Assembly: GCF_020532645.1 (NCBI RefSeq)
Contig: NZ_JAJAUZ010000045.1
Coordinates: 1 to 64,000, forward strand
DNA from: Streptomyces bambusae
Lineage (GTDB): Bacteria > Actinomycetota > Actinomycetes > Streptomycetales > Streptomycetaceae
DNA: 64,000 nucleotides
Reading direction: 5' to 3'
Below the pieces are notes generated by a model. It did not search any database. It worked only from the letters and a program-made list of their open reading frames with translations, and had not been told where the DNA came from. The position numbers were made by a program, and so were the translations under genes. This document shows, piece by piece, positions 43,076 through 50,430 of this stretch. Numbering within the stretch: position 1 is the stretch's first letter; each line of letters starts with the position of its first letter.

Positions 43076-45943
43076 ATGCGCACACCCCGCAGCACCCCGG
43101 ACGCCGACGCGTCCCGGCTGCCCGCAGCACCGGCGCGCGGCCGCCGGGCCCACGCCGGGCCGCCGGCCGAAGAGGACCCGGCCGAGGCCGCAGCCCCGCC
43201 GCCCCGCGCCTTCCCGGCCGGCGCCCCCGCTGCGGCCGGGCCGGTGCGGCGCCAGAGACTGCGGCCCGGCACCGTCCGCGCGAAGATCGTCTCGCTGCTC
43301 ATGGTCCCCGTGGTGTCCCTCCTCGCCCTCTGGGCCTTCGCCACCGTCAGCACCGCCCAGGACATCGCCCGCCTCGGCCGCATCCAGCGCGTCGACCGGG
43401 AACTGCGCCTCCCCCTCGGCGCAGCGGTCACCGCCCTCCAGGCCGAACGCCGGGCGGCCGTGCGCCGGCTGGCCGAGCCCGGCCCCGACCGCGCCGCCGC
43501 CCTGGCCGAACAGGGCCGCCGTACCGACGCCGCCGTCGCCCGGCTCCGCCTCGGCGACCGGCACACCGTCGCCGACTCCGGTGACCACCCGGCCGCCGTC
43601 GCCGTCCGGCTCCGCGAGTTCGTCGCCGCTGCAGAAACGCTTTCTCGCGTACGCGCCGGCATCGAGGCCCGCACGACCGGCCGCGACACCGCCTTCGAGC
43701 AGTACACCGAGGTCGTCGCCGCCGCCTTCGCCACCCTCGGCAGCCTCACCGGCGGCGCGGCTGCCGAGGGCGCGGCGCACGCCTCCGAGGCCCGCGTCCT
43801 CCTGGAACTCGCCCGCGCCCGCGAGCACCTGGCCCGTGAGGACGCCGTCCTGGCCGGCCGCTCCGGCCGCACCCCACTGGCCGCCGCGGACCTGCGGCGT
43901 TTCACCGCGGCCGCCGAAAGCCGCCGCACCCTGACCGCGTCCGCCGCCGCGGACCTCCCCGGCGCCCCGCGCACCCGGTGGCAGGCAGCCGCCAAGAGCG
44001 CCGCGTACGCCGCCCTCACCGCCGCCGAGGACCGGCTGCTGACCGCGGCAGTCGACCCGCGGCAGGATGCCGACCGGGCCGTGCCGGCCGGCTGGGACGG
44101 GGCGGCCGCCGAGGTCGCGACGGCCATGCGCGCCGTCGAGGACGAGGCCCGGGCCGCCGCCGCCGACCGCTCCGACCCGTTCGCCGAGGGAGTGCTCGGC
44201 GTGGCCGGCGCCGCCGTGCTGTTCGGACTCGCGGCCGTGGCCGCCTCGCTGGTCATCTCCGTGCGCATCGGCCGCGCCCTCGTCGTCGAGCTGGTCGCGC
44301 TCCGCAACGGAGCCCTGGAGATCGCCCACCGCAAGCTCCCCGGCGCCATGGAGCGGCTGCGCGCCGGACAGGAGGTCGACGTCACCGCCGAAGCCCCCGT
44401 CGGTGCCCCGGCCGACGACGAGATCGCCCAGGTCGGGGCGGCCCTGGCCACCGTCCACCGGGCCGCCCTGAGCGCCGCCGTGGAACGTGCCGAGCTGGCC
44501 AGCGGCGTCTCCGGGGTCTTCGTCAACCTCGCCCGCCGCAGCCAGGTGCTCGTCCACCGCCAGCTCACCCTCCTGGACTCGATGGAGCGCCGGGCCGACG
44601 ACCCGGGCGAACTCGGCGACCTCTTCCGCCTCGATCACCTCACCACCCGCATGCGCCGCCACGCGGAGAGCCTGATCATCCTCTCCGGTGCCGCCCCGGG
44701 CCGGGCCTGGCGGATGCCGGTCCCCCTCACCAACGTCGTCCGGGCGGCCGTGTCCGAGATCGAGGACTACCCGCGGGTCGAGGTGCGGCAGCTCGCCGAG
44801 GCCGCCGTGGCCGGCGCCGCCGTCGCCGACCTCACCCACCTGCTCGCCGAACTCATCGAGAACGCCACCCAGTTCTCGCCCCCGCACACCAAGGTCCGGG
44901 TCAGCGGCGAACCGGTCGGCAACGGCTACGTGCTCGAAGTGGAGGACCGCGGCCTGGGCATGGGGCGCGGCACCCTCGCCGAGGCCAACCGGCGCATCGA
45001 GCAGTCCGAGGCCCTCGACCTGTTCGACAGCGACCGCCTCGGGCTCTTCGTGGTCAGCCGGCTCTCCGCCCGGCACGGGGTCAAGGTGCACCTGCGGACC
45101 TCCCCGTACGGCGGCACCACCGCCGTGGTCCTGCTGCCGACCGCCCTGCTCCAGGGCGCCCTCCCGCCGGGCAGCAGGCAGGGCGCCGGGGCGGCCCCCG
45201 AGCAACCGGAACCCGGCGGTACGGCGGCGGAAGCGGAAGCGTTCGGCCGGCCCGCCACAGCCGCCAGCCGGGCACGGGAGGCCGCAGGCGGCGGCCTTGC
45301 CCCGGGGGGCGCCGAGGCCGGGGGCTTCGCCGCGGTCCGCTCCGGCGCAGAACCGGAACCGGAACTGCGGCCGGGGCCGGCCTTCCGGCCCGGACCCGTT
45401 CCTGCCGCCGGCCCCGGCCCCGGCAGCGCTCCGTCCCTCCGCCCCGGTTCCGCTCCGGCCGCCCTTCCCGGGGACCGGACGGCCGCCGGGCCCGGCGCGC
45501 GCCCCGAGCCGCCGGGCCCGGCCGGGGCGGACCGGCCCGCCCCGGAGCAGGCCCCGGCTCCTGTGGCCACGCTGCGACCCCGCGGACCGGGAGGTTCCGG
45601 GCCCCGTACCGTCCTGCGGGCCACCGGACCCGTACCCCTGCCGGCCGGCATCGGAGGGGTCGCACCGGGCGGTGCGAACGGCCGCCCCGAGCCCGCGGCC
45701 GGCGTCACGGACCTGCCCCGCCGGGTCCGCCAGGCCAGCCTGGTGCCGCAGCTGCGCGAAGCCCCCGCCCCGGCCGCCCCCGCATCCTCGGGGACCGGCG
45801 AGGCCGGGGACCCGTACGGGCGCAGCCCCGAAGAGGCCCGCAGCCGGATGGCGGCCTACCGCGCCGGCTGGGCCCGCGGCGCGGCCGAGGTGCGCGGCAC
45901 CGGACCCCGCGGCGCCGCGGGCAGCGAAGGAGAACACTCGTGA
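43076..45943 (+). CDS. cvnA: Conservon large sensor histidine kinase CvnA (second copy)
   Basis: 955 residues. A disordered Pro/Ala-rich N-terminus of about 60 residues precedes membrane helix 1 (KIVSLLMVPVVSLLALWAFA). A roughly 290-residue helical extracellular sensor of the nitrate/NIT-like type follows, then helix 2 (VLGVAGAAVLFGLAAVAASLVI) and a HAMP-like linker. The kinase part shows VFVNLARRSQVLVHRQL, LAELIENATQFSPP (N box), EDRGLGMG and LGLFVVSRLSARHGV. The last 250 residues are a Pro/Gly/Ala-rich low-complexity tail. It is the sensor of the second conservon and has the full-length architecture that the first copy lacks. Confidence 0.9.
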   Translation: MRTPRSTPDADASRLPAAPARGRRAHAGPPAEEDPAEAAAPPPRAFPAGAPAAAGPVRRQRLRPGTVRAKIVSLLMVPVVSLLALWAFATVSTAQDIARLGRIQRVDRELRLPLGAAVTALQAERRAAVRRLAEPGPDRAAALAEQGRRTDAAVARLRLGDRHTVADSGDHPAAVAVRLREFVAAAETLSRVRAGIEARTTGRDTAFEQYTEVVAAAFATLGSLTGGAAAEGAAHASEARVLLELARAREHLAREDAVLAGRSGRTPLAAADLRRFTAAAESRRTLTASAAADLPGAPRTRWQAAAKSAAYAALTAAEDRLLTAAVDPRQDADRAVPAGWDGAAAEVATAMRAVEDEARAAAADRSDPFAEGVLGVAGAAVLFGLAAVAASLVISVRIGRALVVELVALRNGALEIAHRKLPGAMERLRAGQEVDVTAEAPVGAPADDEIAQVGAALATVHRAALSAAVERAELASGVSGVFVNLARRSQVLVHRQLTLLDSMERRADDPGELGDLFRLDHLTTRMRRHAESLIILSGAAPGRAWRMPVPLTNVVRAAVSEIEDYPRVEVRQLAEAAVAGAAVADLTHLLAELIENATQFSPPHTKVRVSGEPVGNGYVLEVEDRGLGMGRGTLAEANRRIEQSEALDLFDSDRLGLFVVSRLSARHGVKVHLRTSPYGGTTAVVLLPTALLQGALPPGSRQGAGAAPEQPEPGGTAAEAEAFGRPATAASRAREAAGGGLAPGGAEAGGFAAVRSGAEPEPELRPGPAFRPGPVPAAGPGPGSAPSLRPGSAPAALPGDRTAAGPGARPEPPGPAGADRPAPEQAPAPVATLRPRGPGGSGPRTVLRATGPVPLPAGIGGVAPGGANGRPEPAAGVTDLPRRVRQASLVPQLREAPAPAAPASSGTGEAGDPYGRSPEEARSRMAAYRAGWARGAAEVRGTGPRGAAGSEGEHS

Positions 45944-46383
45944 TCGAACATCAGGGGACCGACATGGACACTGCACGGCGTTCCGGCGAGCTGGACTGGC
46001 TGCTGGACGACATGGTGGGCCGGGTGCGCGAGGTACGGCACGCGGTGGTGCTCTCCAACGACGGCCTGGCGGTGGGTGCTTCGAGCGCGCTCAGCCGCGA
46101 GGACGCCGAGCACCTGGCCGCCGTGGCCTCCGGCTTCCACAGCCTGGCCAAGGGCGCGGGCCGGCACTTCCGCACCGGGGGCGTGCGCCAGACGATGGTG
46201 GAGATGGACGACGGCTTCCTGTTCGTCGCCGCTGCCGGAGACGGGTCCTGCCTCGCCGTGCTCAGCGCGGCCACCGCCGACATCGGCCTGATCGCCTACG
46301 AGATGGCCCGGCTCGTCAAGCGGGTCGGCGAACACCTCTACCAGCCGCCGCGCTTCGCCGCCCGGCCGCCGGCCGCGGGCTGA
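45940..46383 (+). CDS. cvnB: Conservon roadblock/LC7 protein CvnB (second copy)
   Basis: 147 residues from GTG 45940, overlapping the kinase stop (GTGA). Roadblock pattern LDWLLDDMVGRVREVRHAVVLSNDGL, AVASGFHSLAKGAGRHF, DDGFLFVAAAGDGSCLAVLSA. Expected to bind the CvnD GTPase. Very similar to the lone roadblock protein at 47768. Confidence 0.92.
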   Translation: MIEHQGTDMDTARRSGELDWLLDDMVGRVREVRHAVVLSNDGLAVGASSALSREDAEHLAAVASGFHSLAKGAGRHFRTGGVRQTMVEMDDGFLFVAAAGDGSCLAVLSAATADIGLIAYEMARLVKRVGEHLYQPPRFAARPPAAG

Positions 46384-46397
46384 GGGCGGCCGGGTCC

Positions 46398-46826
46398 ATG
46401 ACCGGGTTCAGCAGCGAAACGGCCAGGGGAGCGGGCGCCGGGCCCGTGGACGGCCGCTGGTTCGACGCCGAGGCGGGCCCCCTGGTCCGCCCGTACGCGA
46501 TGACCGGCGGCCGTACCAAGCCGGGCCCGAGCGGGGTCCGCTTCGACCTCATCGCCCTGGTCGTCGTCGAACCGGACGGCCTCGACGCGGCCGCCGAGTC
46601 CCTGCTCGGGCCGGAGCACCGGGCGCTCCTGGCGCTGTGCCGGTCGGAGACCCAGTCGGTGGCGGAGCTGTCCGCGGACGCCGACCTCCCGGTGGGCGTG
46701 GTGCGGGTCCTGCTCGGGGACCTGCTGGAGGCGGGGCACGTGCGGGTGAGCCGGCCGGTGCCCCCGGCGCAGCTGCCGGACGAGCGGATCCTGCGGGAAG
46801 TCATCGAAGGGTTGAGAGCGCTGTGA
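46398..46826 (+). CDS. cvnC: Conservon DUF742 protein CvnC (second copy)
   Basis: 142 residues from ATG 46398. DUF742 hallmarks: AGPLVRPYAMTGGRT, SVAELSADADLPVGVVRVLLGDLLEAGHVRV and ILREVIEGL. Its stop overlaps the cvnD GTG. No TTA codon here, unlike the first copy. Confidence 0.9.
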   Translation: MTGFSSETARGAGAGPVDGRWFDAEAGPLVRPYAMTGGRTKPGPSGVRFDLIALVVVEPDGLDAAAESLLGPEHRALLALCRSETQSVAELSADADLPVGVVRVLLGDLLEAGHVRVSRPVPPAQLPDERILREVIEGLRAL

Positions 46827-47449
46827 CGGGACAAGGCGTGGCCGCGGGCGAGGAGCCGGAGCAGACGGCCCTCGCGCTGAAGATTCTGGTGGCCGGTGGC
46901 TTCGGCGTCGGGAAGACCACCCTGGTCGGGGCGGTCAGCGAGATCCGGCCGCTGCGGACGGAGGAACTGCTCAGCGAGGCCGGTGAACTGGTCGACGACA
47001 CGGGCGGGGTGGACCAGAAGACCACCACCACGGTGGCCATGGACTTCGGGCGCATCACCATCCGTTCCGGACTCTCCCTCTACCTGTTCGGGACGCCCGG
47101 GCAGGACCGCTTCTGGTTCCTGTGGGACGAGCTGTCCCAGGGGTCGCTGGGGGCTGTGGTGCTCGCGGACACCCGACGCCTGGAGGACTGCTTCCCGGCC
47201 GTCGACTACTTCGAGCACCGGCACATCCCGTTCGTCGTGGCCGTCAACTGCTTCGCCGGGGCCCGCACCTACGGCGCCCACGAGGTGTCGCAGGCGCTGG
47301 ACCTGGAACGGGGTACTCCGGTGGTGCTGTGCGACGCCCGGGACAAGGACTCGGGCAAGGAGGTGCTGATCCGGCTGGTCGAATACGCCGGGCGCGTGCA
47401 CACCGCCCGGCTGCTCGACGCCGTGGAGAGCCGCACCGGCACCGTGTGA
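46823..47449 (+). CDS. cvnD: Conservon GTPase-like protein CvnD (second copy) with altered G4 motif
   Basis: 208 residues from GTG 46823. P-loop GGFGVGKTT, TTTTVAMDFG, and G3 FGTPGQDRF are intact. The guanine-specificity motif reads NCFAG, so the Asp of NKxD (NRFD in the first copy) is missing, which should weaken GTP selectivity. Otherwise a normal CvnD ending the second conservon; no P450 follows. Confidence 0.9.
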   Translation: MTGQGVAAGEEPEQTALALKILVAGGFGVGKTTLVGAVSEIRPLRTEELLSEAGELVDDTGGVDQKTTTTVAMDFGRITIRSGLSLYLFGTPGQDRFWFLWDELSQGSLGAVVLADTRRLEDCFPAVDYFEHRHIPFVVAVNCFAGARTYGAHEVSQALDLERGTPVVLCDARDKDSGKEVLIRLVEYAGRVHTARLLDAVESRTGTV

Positions 47450-47767
47450 ACCGTCTTCCGCCGCGGCTCCGGAACGGCGGCAACGGCGGGCCGGATTGCG
47501 CCTCTTGACGGGACCGGCGGGCAGGGTGCAGGCGCCCGGGTCCAGGTCGCGCAGCCGGCGGACGGACCCGACCGGCCCCCGACGGGCCGTACGTACGCAC
47601 GGAGTCTGCCGGTTCGGGCGGAATGCGCGGCGGGCTCCGGACACTCCTCTTGAGTCATTCTCCGCCCGGGCGACCATCCTCCTTGCCCGAAAGCCGCTGG
47701 TGGGGAAGGCTGGCTGGACAGGACCGCGGGAACGGGGGCGACCGCGCGAAGGGGGAGGGCTTTCGAC
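47450..47767 (+). promoter_or_regulatory. Intergenic region before the lone roadblock gene
   Basis: About 320 bases with no convincing gene. AAGGGGGAGGG precedes the roadblock ATG. It presumably carries a separate promoter, so the roadblock protein is not simply the tail of the conservon operon. Confidence 0.35.
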
Positions 47768-48166
47768 ATGGCGCTGGACAAGCAGCTCGACTGGCTGCTC
47801 GACGATCTGACCCGGCGGGTCCACCAGGTGCGGCACGCGGTGGTGCTGTCCAACGACGGACTGGTGACCGGGTCCAGCAGCAGCCTCGAACGCGCGGACG
47901 CGGAGCACCTCGCGGCCGTCTCGTCCGGCCTGCAGAGCCTGGCCAAGGGTTCCGGGCGGCACTTCGGTGCGGGCCGGGTGCGGCAGACGATGGTCGAGTA
48001 CGACGAGGGCGTGCTCTTCGTCATGGCCGCCGGCGAGGGCAGTTCGCTGTGCGTGCTGAGCGCCGCGGAGGCGGACATCGGCCACGTGGCATACGAGATG
48101 ACGCTGCTGGTCAACCGGGTCGGCGAACACCTCGGGGTGACCGAGCGGGACCGCGGCGGGGTGTAG
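47768..48166 (+). CDS. Orphan roadblock/LC7 protein (CvnB paralog)
   Basis: 132 residues starting MALDKQLDWLLDDLTRRV. It matches the preceding CvnB almost throughout (RHAVVLSNDGL, DAEHLAAVSSGLQSLAKGSGRHF, GEHL), pointing to tandem duplication. It has no kinase, DUF742 or GTPase of its own and may compete with or replace CvnB in the same complex. Confidence 0.9.
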   Translation: MALDKQLDWLLDDLTRRVHQVRHAVVLSNDGLVTGSSSSLERADAEHLAAVSSGLQSLAKGSGRHFGAGRVRQTMVEYDEGVLFVMAAGEGSSLCVLSAAEADIGHVAYEMTLLVNRVGEHLGVTERDRGGV

Positions 48167-48289
48167 CCCGAGCGGGCGCCGAGGGCCGCCCGCCCGGGTT
48201 TTCCACAGGCCGGGCGGGGTGTCGTCACGTTGGGTTACGGTCTTCACACAGAGTCAGGGATGGCTGCGGAGCGTGTGGAGGGGGCCGTG

Positions 48290-49195
48290 ATGAAGCGTGC
48301 GATGACGTGCTACGGGACGGTGCGCAGGGGGCCGGGCGGGACGGACGGGGCGCCGCGCGGTACGGCGGACCGGGGGATGGTCAGCGGTGCCCGGGCGGCC
48401 GCCGAACTGGGGCTGCGGCGCGGGGAGTTCCAGACCGCCGTGCAGCTCGGCCTGGTCCGGGCTGCGGCCCGCGGACCGGACGGCGTGCCCCGCTGGCCGC
48501 GCACCGAACTGGCACGGGTCGGCGCCCTCGACGGCTTCCCGGACGCACTGCGGGAACAGGTGCGGACCATCGGCACGATGCCGGCGGCCGCCCTCCTCGG
48601 CACCAGCCCCGGCCGCTTCACCCGGCTCGCCCGCTGCGGCCACCTCACCCCGGCCGCCTACCGGATCAACCGGTACCGGGTCGTCGTCTGGTCCTATCTG
48701 GCCGCGGAGGTCGGGGAGTTCGCGCGGCGCAGGCCCGAGCTGCTGCGCGGCCCGGCACCCGCCCGGGACCGCGAAGGGCTCGCCGCCGGGACGGACCTGC
48801 GGGCCCGCGGCTGGCGGCTGCGGCGCACCGGACAACTCCTGCGCGCCTGCACCGACCCGTGGGAGCGGGCGGCGGTCCTGGCCGCTCCGCTGCCCCCGCA
48901 CACCGTGGCCGAGGACGTGCCGGACGGGCGCGAACGCATCCTCCTGGCAGCCCTCGCGCCCGCCCGCCCCTACGGCCACCCGGTCCGGCCCGCCGCCGCG
49001 GAGGTCGCCGGCCGGCTGCTGCGGGTGCAGCAGCCCGACGAGGCGCAGTGGTACCGCCGCGGTCTGCTGCTCGCCCTGGAACGGGCCAGATCGGCTGCGC
49101 CGGGGACCGCGTCAGTCGAAGACGACGGGCTCCAGGGGGCCGACATAGACCCACGCGCCGTCCACCCGGGAGAACTCGCTGTGCTCGTGCAGTGA
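48290..49195 (+). CDS. DUF6397-like hypothetical protein
   Basis: 301 residues from ATG 48290 with GGAGGGG upstream; upstream in-frame starts at 48260 and 48230 are possible. The first part is helix-turn-helix-like (SGARAAAELGLRRGEFQTAVQLGLVRAA, LLGTSPGRFTRLARCGHLTP), and the rest is Arg/Ala-rich. I believe it matches the Streptomyces DUF6397 family but am not certain. Its 3' end overlaps the convergent YchJ gene by 84 bases. Confidence 0.72.
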   Translation: MKRAMTCYGTVRRGPGGTDGAPRGTADRGMVSGARAAAELGLRRGEFQTAVQLGLVRAAARGPDGVPRWPRTELARVGALDGFPDALREQVRTIGTMPAAALLGTSPGRFTRLARCGHLTPAAYRINRYRVVVWSYLAAEVGEFARRRPELLRGPAPARDREGLAAGTDLRARGWRLRRTGQLLRACTDPWERAAVLAAPLPPHTVAEDVPDGRERILLAALAPARPYGHPVRPAAAEVAGRLLRVQQPDEAQWYRRGLLLALERARSAAPGTASVEDDGLQGADIDPRAVHPGELAVLVQ

Positions 49196-49513
49196 GCCGC
49201 GGTGCCCGCCCTCGCGGTAGTGCGCCCGGAACTCCACGGCCCCCTCCGTCTCGAACATGCCGCCACGCTCGGTGCCGAGGACCTCCAGCCGCTCCCAGAC
49301 CTGTCCCGGGTCGAGGTCCAGCCGGCCGGGCCGGGTGTCCGGATGCCAGGAGCGCATCAGGTAGGCAGTGTCGCCGACCGCGAACGCGCTGAACCGCGAA
49401 CGCATCAGCAGCTCGGCGGTGGGCGCCTGCCGGGCCCCGGAGTGGAAACGCCCGCAGCAGTCCGCGTAGGCGGCGGGCAGCCCGCAGGGGCAGGGGGAGG
49501 GGGCGGAGCTCAT
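49112..49513 (-). CDS. YchJ-family protein with SEC-C-like zinc motif
   Basis: 133 residues from ATG 49513. The N-terminal CPCGLPAAYADCCGRFHSG is the SEC-C/YchJ metal-binding motif. The NTF2-like core follows (LMRSRFSAFAVGDTAYLMRSWHPDTRP, VEFRAHYREGG, SEFSRVDGAWVYV). Function in the family is unknown. Ends inside the convergent DUF6397-like gene. Confidence 0.88.
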   Translation of the reverse strand: MSSAPSPCPCGLPAAYADCCGRFHSGARQAPTAELLMRSRFSAFAVGDTAYLMRSWHPDTRPGRLDLDPGQVWERLEVLGTERGGMFETEGAVEFRAHYREGGHRGSLHEHSEFSRVDGAWVYVGPLEPVVFD

Positions 49514-49523
49514 GGGGGCAGGG

Positions 49524-50414
49524 TCATCCCTTCTTCGATGACGTGGCGGCATACGGGCGGAAGAGACCTTCCTGGACCACCGAGACCAGCAGCCGGCCCT
49601 CGATGTCGTAGATCCGGCCGCGGGCCAGCCCCCGGCCGCCGTGCGCGATGGGGGACTCCTGGTCGTACAGGAACCACTCGTCGGCGCGGAACGGGCGGTG
49701 GAACCACATGGCGTGGTCCAGGGACGCCATGTCGAAACCGCGCACCCCCCACAGGGGCTCCACGGGGATGCGCACGGCATCGAGGAGGGTCATGTCACTG
49801 GCGTAGGTCAGCGCGCAGGTGTGCACCAGCGGGTCGTCGCCCAGCGGGCCCACCGCGCGCATCCACACCGCGCTGCGCGGATCGGCGTCCTTCAGCTCCT
49901 CGGGCGTCCAGCGCAGCCGGTCCACGTAACGGATGTCGAAGGGCTGCCGGCGGGCCATCCGCTCCAGCGCCTCGGGCAGCGCCCCGAGGTGCTCGCGGAT
50001 CTCGTCGGCCACCTTCGGCAGTTCATCAGGGTGCGGGAAGTCGAGGCGGGGCGGCAGCTGGTGCTCGATGCTGCCCTCCTCCGGTTGGTGGAAGGAGGCG
50101 GTGAGGTTGAAGATCGTGCGGCCCTGCTGGACCGCGGTGACCCGGCGGGTGGTGAAGGAACGTCCGTCGCGGACCCGCTCCACCTGGTACACGATCGGCA
50201 CCCCGGGAATGCCGGGGCGCAGGAAGTACGCGTGCAGCGAGTGGACCGGCCGGTCCCCCTCGGTGGTCCGGCCGGCGGCCACCAGGGCCTGGCCGGCCAC
50301 CTGCCCGCCGAAGACCCGCTGGAGGGACTCCTGGGGGCTGCGGCCACGGAAGATGTTCACCTCGATCTGTTCGAGGTCGAGCAGGTCGACGAGTCTCTCC
50401 GCCGGGTTGGTCAT
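49524..50414 (-). CDS. tesB: Acyl-CoA thioesterase II
   Basis: 296 residues from ATG 50414. Double hotdog fold of TesB: IFRGRSPQESLQRVFGGQVAGQALVAA, VHSLHAYFLRPG, VTAVQQGRTIFNLTASF in the first half and the catalytic Asp region in MASLDHAMWFHRPFRADEWFLY in the second half. Hydrolyses acyl-CoA to free acid and CoA. It lies 16 bases after the helicase stop on the same strand and 10 bases before the YchJ gene start. Confidence 0.93.
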   Translation of the reverse strand: MTNPAERLVDLLDLEQIEVNIFRGRSPQESLQRVFGGQVAGQALVAAGRTTEGDRPVHSLHAYFLRPGIPGVPIVYQVERVRDGRSFTTRRVTAVQQGRTIFNLTASFHQPEEGSIEHQLPPRLDFPHPDELPKVADEIREHLGALPEALERMARRQPFDIRYVDRLRWTPEELKDADPRSAVWMRAVGPLGDDPLVHTCALTYASDMTLLDAVRIPVEPLWGVRGFDMASLDHAMWFHRPFRADEWFLYDQESPIAHGGRGLARGRIYDIEGRLLVSVVQEGLFRPYAATSSKKG

Positions 50415-50430
50415 GGCGCCTCCTGTGTCC

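Noticed and set aside
43076..45943. Possible PKS/NRPS or other large biosynthetic gene, judged by length
   Set aside because: The translated protein is a histidine-kinase-like CvnA with sensor, membrane and GHKL motifs. The rest of the length is low-complexity tail.
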